DNA of 64,000 nt from Flammeovirga yaeyamensis (GCF_018736045.1 NZ_CP076133.1:2071001-2135000), one strand, 5' to 3'; shown: positions 35,076-45,422, counted from the stretch's first letter. Notes: a model not told the origin generated them from the sequence alone. Numbers and translations are program-made.

Positions 35076-37421
35076 TTATTTGAAGCTTACTTCAAAAGGT
35101 TCTCCTCCTTTCAAATTCACTATTTGATGTTTTCCCGCATACATTACCTTCACCTCTTTATCATTTGATGATTTAACGATTGCTTTCACTAACCTCCCTT
35201 TCTCCCACTCTACATCAATTTCAAAACCACCTCTGGCTTTTAACCCTTTTATATAACCATTTTCCCAAGTAGATGGTAAGGCTGGAAGTAACTCTATGTT
35301 ACCTTCATGAGATTGTAATAGCATTTCGGCAATACCTGCTGCTGCTCCCATGTTTCCATCCAATTGAAACGGAGGGTGTGCACAAAATAGATTGGCATAG
35401 GTTCCCCCACCCTTGCTTTTTATTCCTTCAAATTTTACTGGGTAAAGCAAACGTTGAAATAATTTATAGGCTCTGTCTCCATCTTTTAATCGTGACCAGA
35501 AGTTGATTTTCCATGCCAACGACCAGCCTGTTCCGTTATCTCCTCTAGCATTTAAACTTACTTTTGCCGCTTCAGCTAAATCGGGTGTTTTATTTAGTGT
35601 GATTTGATTTCCTGGATGAAGGGCATATAAGTGAGACACATGCCTGTGTGTACTTTTTGGATCATCTACATCTTCCATCCACTCTTGCAATTGTCCCCAG
35701 GATCCAATGGTTGGTGGGGCAATCTTATCCTTTAATTGTTGCAATTCCTCTCTAAAATCTTGATCTATCTTTAAGATCTCACTTGCTGTAATACAATTCG
35801 AAAATAAATCCCACGCTATTTGATGATCCATCGATGCTCCTTTCGAAATCCCTCCATGTTCAGGAGAGTAAGAAGGATAGGAAACTAAGTAGCCATTTTC
35901 GTTTTCAGTTAAATAATCCACCCAAAATAAAGCTGCTTCTTTCATTATAGGATAGGCTTGAGTTTTCAGATACTCCTTATCTTGTGTAAAAGCATAATGC
36001 TCCCATAAATGTTGAGAAATCCACCCTCCGCCAGCAGGAAAAAAGCCCCAAGGAAAGCCCCAGCCCGATGAAGTAAATCCGAATGGATTGTTCATCGTAC
36101 TTACCGTCCACCCTCTCGCATTAAAAAACTCTTTGGCCGATTTCTTTCCAGGCTCGACTAAACTTTCGATATAATCATTTAATGGTTCTTCGCATTCACT
36201 CAAATTGGTCACCTCAGCCGGCCAATATAACATTTGCTGATTGATGTTCATATGATAATCTGCAGCCCACGCAGGGTTCGTACTATCATTCCATTTTCCT
36301 TGCAAATGCAAAGGCATACTTCCAGGTCTTGAACCTGATATCATTAAATATCTACTGTATTGAAAATACAATTGTTCCAGCCAAAGGTCTTTTACTCCAG
36401 ATGCATATTGTAACAGTCTTTGTTTGGTTGACATTCCGATATACTCGTCATCACCCAAATGCAAATCGACTCTATCAAAAAGGTTTTTATAATCCTCTCT
36501 ATGTTCCTCCTTAATGGTCTCATACGATTTCCCTTTTACCCATTGTAAACTCTTTGTATTTTCCTTAATAAAATCGTTTCCTTTATATGTTGGGTAATCG
36601 TTTAGATAATCGGTAGATGCCGCATGATACATCACAAAATAAGTAGCTTTAGTGATTTCAACCTTCCCATTATCAAAACTGATTTTACCATCAGTATCAA
36701 ATTTCAAACAGGTCTCAAATAGCATCTTATTATCACTTACTTCACCTTGGAAAGAGTAGGTATTTTTCTTCCAAGTTTCCTTCACTTTAGTGTGAGGTGA
36801 TACTAATTGAATAGTGTAATTTTCCGGTAGCTTACTTTCAAATTTATACACCATCAATTTTGATGGATAATGACCAAAATACGTTCTTTGGTAAGTATTC
36901 TCCCCTACTTTATAAGTGATCGTACCTTCAGCATTTTTTATATCTAAGACTCTTTGATAATCTTCTACTTTATCAGAGTGTTTGGTTGTTATAAAGAGTT
37001 CACCCATCGTCTGTTGAGCTCCATAATCACCAAAATCACTCAAATACTCTTTATTATGATTAGTCACTCCCGTTAACTCTTTCTGAGCTAATTGATGTGC
37101 CTCATTTAACTTACCTTCGTCAATTAGTCTCCTCACTTCAGAAAGATGTTTCCATGCTCCTTCACGAATACCAAATTGATAGTTTTCGTTACTTCCAGGA
37201 CCACCTGCCCAGAGGGTTCCCTCTGAAAATTGAATACGTTCTTGATGTATCCCGCCAAAAAACACGCTTCCGATAAAGGCATTTCCCAAGGGTAAGGCTT
37301 CCGATTCCCAATCTTCTGCGGGTTCAAAATATAGGAGTTGTAATGTATTGTTTTCTTGTGCCCAGCAGACAGGACTTGATAACAAGAAAAATAAGGTGAA
37401 GTAATGTAAGTAATATCTCAT
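35076..37421 (-). CDS. Glycoside hydrolase family 95 (alpha-L-fucosidase/alpha-L-galactosidase)
   Basis: A 781-residue secreted enzyme with a signal peptide ending VCWAQ. The N-terminal domain carries the GH95 mark LPLGNAFIGSVFFGG and IQFSEGTLWAGGP. The helical barrel holds the catalytic positions: Asn392/Asn394 in DYHMNINQQM, Glu521 in SYSPEHGG, and the late QLDGNMGAAAGIAEML aspartate. GH95 removes terminal alpha-L-fucose or alpha-L-galactose. In a sulfatase-rich locus with galactosidases, alpha-L-galactose from an agar/porphyran-type galactan or fucose are both possible. A terminator-like hairpin upstream (37523-37561) suggests it is only partly co-transcribed with the operon. Confidence 0.94.
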   Translation of the reverse strand: MRYYLHYFTLFFLLSSPVCWAQENNTLQLLYFEPAEDWESEALPLGNAFIGSVFFGGIHQERIQFSEGTLWAGGPGSNENYQFGIREGAWKHLSEVRRLIDEGKLNEAHQLAQKELTGVTNHNKEYLSDFGDYGAQQTMGELFITTKHSDKVEDYQRVLDIKNAEGTITYKVGENTYQRTYFGHYPSKLMVYKFESKLPENYTIQLVSPHTKVKETWKKNTYSFQGEVSDNKMLFETCLKFDTDGKISFDNGKVEITKATYFVMYHAASTDYLNDYPTYKGNDFIKENTKSLQWVKGKSYETIKEEHREDYKNLFDRVDLHLGDDEYIGMSTKQRLLQYASGVKDLWLEQLYFQYSRYLMISGSRPGSMPLHLQGKWNDSTNPAWAADYHMNINQQMLYWPAEVTNLSECEEPLNDYIESLVEPGKKSAKEFFNARGWTVSTMNNPFGFTSSGWGFPWGFFPAGGGWISQHLWEHYAFTQDKEYLKTQAYPIMKEAALFWVDYLTENENGYLVSYPSYSPEHGGISKGASMDHQIAWDLFSNCITASEILKIDQDFREELQQLKDKIAPPTIGSWGQLQEWMEDVDDPKSTHRHVSHLYALHPGNQITLNKTPDLAEAAKVSLNARGDNGTGWSLAWKINFWSRLKDGDRAYKLFQRLLYPVKFEGIKSKGGGTYANLFCAHPPFQLDGNMGAAAGIAEMLLQSHEGNIELLPALPSTWENGYIKGLKARGGFEIDVEWEKGRLVKAIVKSSNDKEVKVMYAGKHQIVNLKGGEPFEVSFK

Positions 37422-37522
37422 TTCGGTTTAGTTTATTTATTATTTAGTCTCAAAAAATATTGGTTCGTTCCGACATCTAAGTTCTAAAATTATCTTTAGA
37501 AATCAATGTTTTTTTACTATAT

Positions 37523-37561
37523 AAAAATGGACAATAATATGATTATTACTGCCCATTTTTT
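37523..37561 (-). terminator. Terminator-like hairpin between sulfatase and GH95
   Basis: AAAAATGG (37523-37530) pairs with CCATTTTT at 37553-37560, and inner bases extend the stem with G-U pairs. On the minus strand a five-T run follows. It probably ends most susC-to-sulfatase transcripts. Confidence 0.65.
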
Positions 37562-37621
37562 GTAAATCTGAATAAAACTGAAACCAGTATTTTAGTAGAA
37601 AAATAGATGATTCAACCTCAA

Positions 37622-39019
37622 TTATTTACTCTTACGCTTTGCCGCCTCAGGTTGTTCAAGTTGATATTCTGCATCATACAGTTCGACTTGATTTTTACGC
37701 CATCTACTTCCCTCTAAATACAATACTTGAGGTCTTGTAATATCCCATTGACCAAGTTGTTTCAGCATTTCAATCACTAAATCTTGATGTTCAGAAGAGA
37801 CATCATGTTGTTCGGAAATATCATTATCTAGGTTGAATAACATTGGTAGACGATCTGGAAGACGAATCAGTTTCCAATTTCCTTTTCTGATGCCTGCACT
37901 GATCGTAAAACGCCACATCATTGTTTCATGAGGATCGCCTTCTTTTTCCTTCAAAAGATAAGGCATAATATCTACACCGTCTAGTTTATCGTTCTTCTTA
38001 ATTTCTCCCCCTGCCAATTTCACAAAAGTAGGTGTTAAATCTAAAGATGTAACGGGCTGATCGAAGGTTCCCTTTTTCAGATGTTTCGGATAAGAAATGA
38101 CGAAAGGAACTCTAATACCTCCCTCTAGTAATATTCCTTTTTGTCCATTTAAAGGAGCATTGATTGATGCATTATGATCACAAGGTCCACCATTATCACT
38201 TAAAAATACGACTACAGTGTTATCGTCAATCTTATGGTCTTTCAATGTTTTCATAATACGCCCAACGTTCACATCTAAACGATGAATCATGGCAGCATAT
38301 GTTCTACGTTTTCTTTCTTTAATATGAGAATATAAAGCTAGATCTTCCTTAGTCGCTTGCAAAGGTGCATGTGGTGCATTGAATGAAGCGAATAAGAAAA
38401 ATGGTTCGTCTTTATGTCTTTTGATAAAATCAACACATTCATCCCCTTTATCATCTGTAATATAAGTTATCGGCTGAGGTTCCTTATAGTTACACTCAAT
38501 TTTATTAGGGTAATGAGAACCATCTGCTTTATTGGGGAAGTAATTATGTCCACCACCTAAATATCCCCAAAATTCATGGAAACCTCTTTTTAAAGGATGG
38601 AACTGATCGGCTTCACCAAGATGCCACTTCCCAACTAAACCATTTACATAACCTAATTCTGCCAATCGATCTGCTAAGGTCGTTTCCTCAACAGGAACTC
38701 CAATATAGTTATGATCAAATTGAGGTAAATCGACAATAGGGTTATTGTCAAAACCAAAACTCACTTGATTTCTTCCGGTCATTAAACCTGCTCTCGATGG
38801 ACCACATACTGGAGCAGACACATACCCTTGAGTAAATTGAACACCTTGTTTTGCTAAGGCATCAATCTCAGGAGTTTTAATTTGTTTGCTACCATTAAAG
38901 CCAACATCTCCATAACCTAAATCGTCTGCTAATATGATTATAAAATTAGGTTTCTTTTCTTTCTGTGCATAAGATAATGTAGACACACAAAGCATAAAAC
39001 TAATAATCCACTTTTTCAT
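37622..39019 (-). CDS. S1-family sulfatase, secreted
   Basis: The ATG at 39019 gives 465 residues and a clean signal peptide (WIISFMLCVSTLSYAQ); a GTG nine bases upstream is less likely. It has ILADDLGYGDVGFNGSKQ, the CGPSR motif with Cys72 as the formylglycine position, and GKWHLGEADQFHPLKRGFHEFWGYLGGGH. It resembles the sulfatase at 24692. Unlike the plus-strand sulfatases it has a type I signal rather than a lipobox, so it is probably soluble in the periplasm. It is the sixth gene of the minus-strand operon. Confidence 0.95.
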   Translation of the reverse strand: MKKWIISFMLCVSTLSYAQKEKKPNFIIILADDLGYGDVGFNGSKQIKTPEIDALAKQGVQFTQGYVSAPVCGPSRAGLMTGRNQVSFGFDNNPIVDLPQFDHNYIGVPVEETTLADRLAELGYVNGLVGKWHLGEADQFHPLKRGFHEFWGYLGGGHNYFPNKADGSHYPNKIECNYKEPQPITYITDDKGDECVDFIKRHKDEPFFLFASFNAPHAPLQATKEDLALYSHIKERKRRTYAAMIHRLDVNVGRIMKTLKDHKIDDNTVVVFLSDNGGPCDHNASINAPLNGQKGILLEGGIRVPFVISYPKHLKKGTFDQPVTSLDLTPTFVKLAGGEIKKNDKLDGVDIMPYLLKEKEGDPHETMMWRFTISAGIRKGNWKLIRLPDRLPMLFNLDNDISEQHDVSSEHQDLVIEMLKQLGQWDITRPQVLYLEGSRWRKNQVELYDAEYQLEQPEAAKRKSK

Positions 39020-39042
39020 TTCTTCCACTTTTTTAATTAATA

Positions 39043-39071
39043 CCTGAGTTCAATTTGTTGTCGAACTCTGG
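39043..39071 (-). other. Hairpin between GH16 and sulfatase genes
   Basis: CCTGAGTTC (39043-39051) pairs with GAACTCTGG (39063-39071) with one T-T mismatch around an 11-base loop. No T-run follows. It is one of a series of hairpins at gene junctions of this operon. Confidence 0.45.
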
Positions 39072-39162
39072 TGAAGGCAAATTGAAAAAATCATACATAA
39101 TTCATATGTACAAATTCGTCAATTAGGGAAACAAATTCGACAAACCATGTTTACTGATACGT

Positions 39163-40446
39163 TTATTCCAACGTTTCTATCTTCCATTGAGCATAGTTAT
39201 CTGTTGCGGTACCAAGTACTATTGGTGAATCGTTGGATAATGAAGATGCTCTCAGGTATTTTTTAGTTTCTTTGTTTTTTATCAAGAAGTATCCCTCTCC
39301 TACATATATAAATTCCCACTGCGTCCAAGACCCTGTATTCTCCAAAGGTTTTGTATAAACTTGTGCATTGTTCTCATTTACTAATGATCTTATCAGCTTC
39401 TGTGTTCCTTCGTTTTTGATATAATAATAGGGTGCCATATTCTCCACCAATTTCCAATGCGTCCAATCACCAGTTCTTGAATTGTCGGTTTGCTGTACTT
39501 CTACATCATCACCTTCACCTCTTACTCTGAAATAGAAATTACTTTCTTTGTTTCTTAATCGGATAATATCAGAAGTATTGGGCGATTGATAAAGAGGATC
39601 TCTTTCCCAAACTCTCACATAATCCACCTCAGCAATTGATAAATCACCGATAGGTTGAGAGACAAAATCGCCATCCCCAAAACTTGCTCCAACAGATAAC
39701 CAAAGCCACTCTTTTACCTGAGGTACCCAAATTCCCTCATAAGTGACTTTATGCTCCCCATCGTAGTAAATTTCCAATTTATTTTCATCCCAAAGTAAAC
39801 CATAAATGTGATAACCATCATGAATATTTGGTGTGTCGTATTTCTTAGTATTCGCTTTATGATCAGCGGCATAACCATCAATATGAATCACCGATTTAGT
39901 ATAATCTGAAGTCCATGCTGATTCGAAAATATCAATTTCAGCACCATCATTCCCTGTTCCATCAACATTTCCTTGCTGCTGTCCTTGCAACCAAAAAGCA
40001 GTATGATTCCCCTTTGAGGTATCTGCTATTTTAATTCTTGCTTCCATGTAACCATATTTGGGTTCGTATTTCCCTCTTGAGTCTACACTTCCACAATACA
40101 TTTTGTCGGTCGTCACCTTCGAGCTTTTCAGAACAAGCTGACCATTTCCATTTAGCCAAGCATGATCTTCTACCCAGAACCAAGATTTAATTCCTAATTC
40201 CGGTCGTGCTGCCCTTGATTTAGTACTCACCGTTTTAGTCCATTTTGAGGTATCCAAAGATGTACCATCAAATTCGTCTGACCACACCTCAATCCATTCA
40301 TTTCCTAAGTCAATCGTTTTCTGATTACTAACAACAATGAAAGGTTGGTGCTTAATTACGTTTTCCTCTTTTTGAACTTGACTGTTGTCTTTTGCACAGC
40401 CGAAAATAAGGAATAAGATAGTTAGAAAGTAAAATTCATTTTTCAT
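39163..40446 (-). CDS. Glycoside hydrolase family 16 endo-enzyme with C-terminal beta-trefoil
   Basis: A 427-residue lipoprotein (lipobox IFGC, Cys17). The GH16 jelly roll spans about 50-285 with the catalytic motif EIDIFE: nucleophile Glu170, Asp172 and acid/base Glu175. YGYMEARIKI and LSIAEVDYVRVW are family marks. The tail (about 292-427) has three QxW-like repeats (WTHWKL, WTQWEF, YAQWKI), suggesting a ricin/CBM13-type carbohydrate-binding domain. GH16 enzymes cut beta-1,3 or beta-1,4 bonds in glucans or galactans (laminarin, agar, porphyran, carrageenan). Subfamily is unresolved; the sulfatase context favours a galactan. Confidence 0.9.
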   Translation of the reverse strand: MKNEFYFLTILFLIFGCAKDNSQVQKEENVIKHQPFIVVSNQKTIDLGNEWIEVWSDEFDGTSLDTSKWTKTVSTKSRAARPELGIKSWFWVEDHAWLNGNGQLVLKSSKVTTDKMYCGSVDSRGKYEPKYGYMEARIKIADTSKGNHTAFWLQGQQQGNVDGTGNDGAEIDIFESAWTSDYTKSVIHIDGYAADHKANTKKYDTPNIHDGYHIYGLLWDENKLEIYYDGEHKVTYEGIWVPQVKEWLWLSVGASFGDGDFVSQPIGDLSIAEVDYVRVWERDPLYQSPNTSDIIRLRNKESNFYFRVRGEGDDVEVQQTDNSRTGDWTHWKLVENMAPYYYIKNEGTQKLIRSLVNENNAQVYTKPLENTGSWTQWEFIYVGEGYFLIKNKETKKYLRASSLSNDSPIVLGTATDNYAQWKIETLE

Positions 40447-40484
40447 ACAATTGTTGTTTTGGTAGTTGGTTATAATAAATTAAA

Positions 40485-40506
40485 CCGAGAGGCCATGGCC
40501 CCTCGG
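40485..40506 (-). repeat. GC-rich palindrome, copy A
   Basis: CCGAGAGGCCATGGCCCCTCGG is a near-perfect palindrome. Its core GGCCnTGGCCCCTCG recurs at 63412 and 63515. It stands out as GC-rich in an AT-rich region and lies in the 70-base gap between GH2 and GH16. Confidence 0.75.
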
Positions 40507-40516
40507 AATAAACACT

Positions 40517-42964
40517 CTAAATCGAATTTTTAGAACTTACAATCACTTCAGCCGAAACAAGTCCAGCTGAGTTTGCTTTTAAAGTAATGGTTCCTTCTGT
40601 TTTAGAAGATTGTAAAATAGTCACACATTTTCCGTTGAATGCTTTTCTTTGATGATCTACAAATGATTCTAGAGAAGTCGGATCTCCGTTCCCAACTGCA
40701 CGAATTGTACCCTCTCCATCAATATCAAATGTGATCAAGTTATTCGCTCTAGGACACAGCACTCCATTTTTATCTAAAACTGAAACTGTAGCATAGACGA
40801 TTTCTTCTCCATTTGCTTTCACCTCAGATCTATCAACTTCAATCTTTAATTGATGTGGCTGACCTGCAGTATATTTTACTTCTTCTGCAATAGCTTCTCC
40901 TTTTTCATTAAGTGCAACCACTTTCACTTCTCCTGCGTGGTAAGTGATGTCGTCCCATCGTAAACGATACGTGTCGTATAATTTTGATGGATTTTTTGAC
41001 TTCACCCCCATGCTTTTACCATTTATGAAAAGTTCTGCTTTATAGTAATTCGTATAGCAATGTACACTTACCGTTTGCCCTTCTTTCCAATTCCAATGTG
41101 GTAATAGATGCAATACTTTTTCATCCGACCAATGACTCTTATAAAGATAGAAACGATCCTTAGGTATCCCTGCCAAATCTATAATTCCAAAGTAAGACGA
41201 TTTCGTTGGCCACTCTTCGTTATAGGGTGTCGGTTCTCCGAGATAATCGTAACCTGTCCAAACGAATTCGCCCATCATAAACTCACTGTTCTCTTGTGCC
41301 TTAAATTCTCTATCAGGAGTTTGTGCCCAATTTGGAAAATCCATATCAAAAGAATTGGCCTGTAAACTTGGACGAATCTTATGTTTCCCTTCTTTAGCAG
41401 GGAAAAAGTATTCACCTCTAGAACTAACTGTAGAAGCCGTTTCACTTCCATACATTTTCCATTCTGGATGTTTCTCATGGGTCACCTTATATTTATTAGG
41501 CTTATAATTCCAACCAGGAATATCCACTGCATCTGCCAAACCATTATCGATGGCTGCTTTATAGTTATTAAAACCTGCTGTTGATGGTCTTGTAGGATCT
41601 TCTCTATGAACAATATCCGTTAAGAATTGAGCATTCTTGTACCCATCCTCTTTATTTTGTTCACGGATCTCGTTTCCAATTGACCACATGATTAAAGATG
41701 GGTGGTTTCTATCTCGATGGATTAAAGCCACCAAGTCTTTTTCAGCCCACTCATGCCAGAGTTTGTTATAGCCATTTTCTGTCTTTGCCTCCTCCCATTC
41801 ATCAAATGCTTCGGCGACAAATAAAAAACCTAGTTCATCGGCCAATTGTACTAAGCTTGGATCAGATGGATTGTGAGTTGAACGTATCGCATTCGCTCCC
41901 ATTTCTTTCATTTTCATCAAACGATGTCTCCATGCAGAAGTGTTGTGAGCTGCTCCTAATGGACCAAGATCATGGTGCAAGCATACGCCTTTAAATTTCA
42001 CATGCTGTCCATTTAAAAAGAAGCCTTCATTATTCGTAAACTTGATGGTTCTAAATCCAAATTGACTTTTGTAGGTATCAACAATCTCATCTCCTACCGC
42101 TATTTGAGTCACTACTTGATATAAATTAGGCGTTTCTATCGACCAAAGTTTTGGTGATACTACCTCAAGATTCATTTCGATTTCTTGATCAGACACACCC
42201 ATTTTCAAAGTTTTTGTGTTAGAACTTACTCTTTCATTCTTATAGAATATGGATTGAATAATCTCAATGTTTTTAGGTTGATCTGAATCGTTCTGAACAT
42301 TAGTTTTAATGTTCACCTTTCCTTTTGATGATGTAATTTCTGGAGTAGTGATAAATGTTCCCCAGTTTTTTACATATACAGGATTCGTCTTTACTATTCT
42401 TACATCTCTGTAAATACCTGCACCCGGATACCATCTTGATGATAATGGTTTATTTTCCAAATGCACATCTAATAAGTTTTCTTTATTGTATTTAATATAG
42501 GGTGTAATATCAAATTCGAATGAGGAGTAACCATAGGGCCAACTACCTACAAACTCTTTGTTTATATAGACTTTTGCATGACTCATTGCTCCATCAAACT
42601 GAACAAATATTTTCTTCCCTTTATCTTGGTTAGAAAACTGAAGTGTCTTTCTATAGAAGCCTTTTCCGATATGAGGTAATGCTCCAGTTCTACCTGTTCT
42701 TAATTTTGGTACTCTCTCTCCATCTTCCAAAACCAATACCTCTTGCATATCAATTGATTTATCAAAAGGCATGGAAATCGCCCAATCGTGTGGAACCGTT
42801 ACGGTGGTCCATTCATTCTCTAAAGTATCTTGAAATTGAAATTCCCACTGATCCGTTAAGCGAGTTACCTCTCTGTCTGTTTTATCAATCTTATCAATTT
42901 TTTGACAACCGAACGTACATCCAAAAAATACTAAAATGAGATAAAATAAGTCGTTCGTTTTCAT
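40517..42964 (-). CDS. Glycoside hydrolase family 2, lipoprotein
   Basis: An 815-residue lipoprotein (FGCTFGCQK near residues 14-22). It has the GH2 sugar-binding and immunoglobulin-like domains, then the TIM barrel with KFKGVCLHHDLGPLGAA, acid/base Glu in MWSIGNEIRE (near residue 433) and the nucleophile in YGSETASTVSSRGEY (near 508). FVWTGYDYLGEP follows, and the C-terminal part carries DUF4982-like and Ig-like domains. This architecture occurs in exo-beta-galactosidases of algal-galactan loci as well as in other GH2 exo-enzymes. Its place between GH128-like and GH16 genes supports trimming of oligosaccharides from the same polymer. Confidence 0.92.
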   Translation of the reverse strand: MKTNDLFYLILVFFGCTFGCQKIDKIDKTDREVTRLTDQWEFQFQDTLENEWTTVTVPHDWAISMPFDKSIDMQEVLVLEDGERVPKLRTGRTGALPHIGKGFYRKTLQFSNQDKGKKIFVQFDGAMSHAKVYINKEFVGSWPYGYSSFEFDITPYIKYNKENLLDVHLENKPLSSRWYPGAGIYRDVRIVKTNPVYVKNWGTFITTPEITSSKGKVNIKTNVQNDSDQPKNIEIIQSIFYKNERVSSNTKTLKMGVSDQEIEMNLEVVSPKLWSIETPNLYQVVTQIAVGDEIVDTYKSQFGFRTIKFTNNEGFFLNGQHVKFKGVCLHHDLGPLGAAHNTSAWRHRLMKMKEMGANAIRSTHNPSDPSLVQLADELGFLFVAEAFDEWEEAKTENGYNKLWHEWAEKDLVALIHRDRNHPSLIMWSIGNEIREQNKEDGYKNAQFLTDIVHREDPTRPSTAGFNNYKAAIDNGLADAVDIPGWNYKPNKYKVTHEKHPEWKMYGSETASTVSSRGEYFFPAKEGKHKIRPSLQANSFDMDFPNWAQTPDREFKAQENSEFMMGEFVWTGYDYLGEPTPYNEEWPTKSSYFGIIDLAGIPKDRFYLYKSHWSDEKVLHLLPHWNWKEGQTVSVHCYTNYYKAELFINGKSMGVKSKNPSKLYDTYRLRWDDITYHAGEVKVVALNEKGEAIAEEVKYTAGQPHQLKIEVDRSEVKANGEEIVYATVSVLDKNGVLCPRANNLITFDIDGEGTIRAVGNGDPTSLESFVDHQRKAFNGKCVTILQSSKTEGTITLKANSAGLVSAEVIVSSKNSI

Positions 42965-42996
42965 ATTTAGTGCTTTATATTAGTACAGTGGTGTAC

Positions 42997-43016
42997 GGGC
43001 ATTGAGATCAATGCCC
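42997..43016 (-). other. Hairpin between GH128-like and GH2 genes
   Basis: GGGCATTGA (42997-43005) is exactly complementary to 43008-43016 with only two bases between. No T-run follows. It fills much of the 79-base gap. Confidence 0.55.
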
Positions 43017-43043
43017 ATACTGTCCACCTACTCTATTCAATTC

Positions 43044-45422
43044 TTATTTCTCTATAACAGATACATTATCCAATAGGAAAAATCCTCCCGCTGTATCTTT
43101 ACCTTTGTAAATATTGAAAGTCAATGATGTATGTCCCGCAGGAACGGTGTACTCAAATGTTGTTTCCGACCAAGAAGTACTTTCTGCAATAGTTTCTTGA
43201 TGTTTTATTGCATTATCATTTGATGGTTTAATCGTAAACTTCAAATCTTTACCAGGACCATCTTCCCATTTTGTAAACATTGAGAAAACATAAGTCTTAC
43301 CTGCTTCAACATCAATAGTTTGAATAATCGACGCATCGTCTTTTTTCAATCTTGCACATTGATCTCCCTCATAGGGTGTCGTTAAGGCTGTAGTTACTAT
43401 ATCTGCTGATCCAGAATTGTAACCTGACCATGGAGTTGATGTTAAGTTTAAAGCACCTGCAGGAAGGTTTTCGAAATCACCATCTTTCACTAAATCATTT
43501 ACTGGAGGAGGTGCAACATCACCTGTTTCAAATAACAACACATCATCAATATGTACTGTGTTTTCAAACTCTCCGCCTGGCTTAATAATCGTGATTCTTA
43601 AATCAGTTGTTGTTTCTTTTGTTTCGAAAGTTAAAGTGCTCTTCATCCAATCTGTTGCAGAAGCAAAATTACCATTTAATAATTCTACTTTTCCGCCTCC
43701 CGTTACATCAAATACTTTTACAACACCTGCTGCTGTTGGTGCTGCCAACCATTTTGTATGAAGATCTAACGTGTAAATTTTATTTCCACTTACACCATTC
43801 ACCACTTGATTCAAGAAAGCACCATCTTGATTGTTATCCATGGCCAATACAGCATAGTTTTCACCTGTATGTGCACCTGCAATATCTTTCACAAAGCTTC
43901 CATCAAAACCATACCATGGAGTTCCATCACTTGGTAGTGGACCAGCTGTAACATTCTCAAAACCTCCATCTGTAATTAATCCAGAATCTGGAACAGGTTT
44001 TACATCTGGACCTGGATCTACTACTTCATCCGTTTTAAATACCGATACTTCATCAATATAAAGTACTGTCAAACCAGCATTGGTATTATCGTTTGTTCCT
44101 CCTTTATAGAAGACTACATAAGCAGTTGTGGTATTTGGACCTGTAGTGAAAGTTGATTTAACATCTGCCCAATCTGTACTTGTAGAGATTTGCTCTGCAT
44201 AAAGTCTTTCCCATCCTGCCTCTGGCTTAGAATCAGGTGTTCTGTCTTGTACCTGAACTGTTATCGTTCCATCAGGTTGTTCAGCCCATTTTGTCGAATA
44301 ACTAAATTCATATACCGTATTTGGTTCAACTTCAATAGCTTGTAGCATAGAACCACCGTCTCCATTTTTATCCGCTTGAATTTTACCTACAACTGTACCT
44401 TTTCTAGCAGCAGTTTCTTCAGTGAAGCCGTTGTCATATCCAGCCCAAGCACCATCTGCATTTCTTAATTCAAAACCACCATCTACGATTAAACCATAAT
44501 CTCCTGCTTCTGGAATTTCTCCGTTTCCACCACCTGTTTTAAGGTTGGCATCGTGTTCCGAATACAAAACACCTAGCTCTGTCAATACATCAGAATTTTG
44601 CTCGTAGATAGCAGAAATATGTAAGGCAGCTTGGTTTTTAGCACGACCGCCATCAAACCATGCATATCTTTCAATATAGGGAGCTTGATCCATCATTGGT
44701 AGCAATTCAGCCATCAAGTCATACGCTTGTTCTTTCGTACGTTTATTTGTTTCGGGAGTAGCCGCTGTCCAATCCGCCAAGCCCATTTCTGTAATCCAAA
44801 CCGGTAAACCCCATTTATTATGAGCGTTTTCAAAAGCTTCCATCCATTTATTCGGATCAATAGAATCCGTATAACGGTGCATACAGATAAAATCTACTCT
44901 TAATCCTTTTGCATTCGCTTGATTCATGAAATCGTCTAACCAACCTGAAGACATACTTGCAGGAGCAGGAGATCCTAATGGAACACCAACAGACTCTAAT
45001 AAAGGCCAAAGTTCAATCGCTTCTTCTACTGACATATGTGACTGATCTTCTTTGTCTGGCTCATTAAATCCTAATAAGTAATTGATTTTGCCTTCTGCAG
45101 CCATTACTTTAAGTTTCTCTACTTTTCCGGCTACATCATTTCGTCCCCAAAGCATTGGAACAAATTCTACGTTATCGGGTAAATCTGTTGGATAATCGTT
45201 ACCCCATGAGTAATGCCAATAAGGTAGAACTCCGGAGACACAATTACTCCAAATTGGTGATTTTAAAGTCTGTCCATATCCTTTTTTACCAAATGTTACT
45301 TCCGGCTCAATTTCTTTATCGCCAGCACTCGGTCTATTGTTAATCATATCATCCAAGTCACAGCTTATCAAAGCAGCCAACATTGGAATCAAAAATGCTA
45401 TTTTATATAATTTCTTTTTCAT
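43044..45422 (-). CDS. GH128-like glycosidase lipoprotein with three carbohydrate-binding domains
   Basis: A 792-residue lipoprotein (lipobox ALISC, Cys21). The catalytic domain (about 45-290) has the Glyco_hydro_cc/GH128 pattern with acid/base Glu121 in LLGFNEPDKE and nucleophile Glu212 in WITEMGLAD. Three similar beta-sandwich domains follow (about 312-460, 470-630 and 640-792), each opening with GGFE or GDFE, which look like CBM4/9-type modules. GH128 enzymes known to date hydrolyse beta-1,3-glucan, but the sulfatase-rich context makes a beta-1,3-linked galactan worth considering. Expected at the cell surface, encoded directly after SusD. Confidence 0.85.
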   Translation of the reverse strand: MKKKLYKIAFLIPMLAALISCDLDDMINNRPSAGDKEIEPEVTFGKKGYGQTLKSPIWSNCVSGVLPYWHYSWGNDYPTDLPDNVEFVPMLWGRNDVAGKVEKLKVMAAEGKINYLLGFNEPDKEDQSHMSVEEAIELWPLLESVGVPLGSPAPASMSSGWLDDFMNQANAKGLRVDFICMHRYTDSIDPNKWMEAFENAHNKWGLPVWITEMGLADWTAATPETNKRTKEQAYDLMAELLPMMDQAPYIERYAWFDGGRAKNQAALHISAIYEQNSDVLTELGVLYSEHDANLKTGGGNGEIPEAGDYGLIVDGGFELRNADGAWAGYDNGFTEETAARKGTVVGKIQADKNGDGGSMLQAIEVEPNTVYEFSYSTKWAEQPDGTITVQVQDRTPDSKPEAGWERLYAEQISTSTDWADVKSTFTTGPNTTTAYVVFYKGGTNDNTNAGLTVLYIDEVSVFKTDEVVDPGPDVKPVPDSGLITDGGFENVTAGPLPSDGTPWYGFDGSFVKDIAGAHTGENYAVLAMDNNQDGAFLNQVVNGVSGNKIYTLDLHTKWLAAPTAAGVVKVFDVTGGGKVELLNGNFASATDWMKSTLTFETKETTTDLRITIIKPGGEFENTVHIDDVLLFETGDVAPPPVNDLVKDGDFENLPAGALNLTSTPWSGYNSGSADIVTTALTTPYEGDQCARLKKDDASIIQTIDVEAGKTYVFSMFTKWEDGPGKDLKFTIKPSNDNAIKHQETIAESTSWSETTFEYTVPAGHTSLTFNIYKGKDTAGGFFLLDNVSVIEK

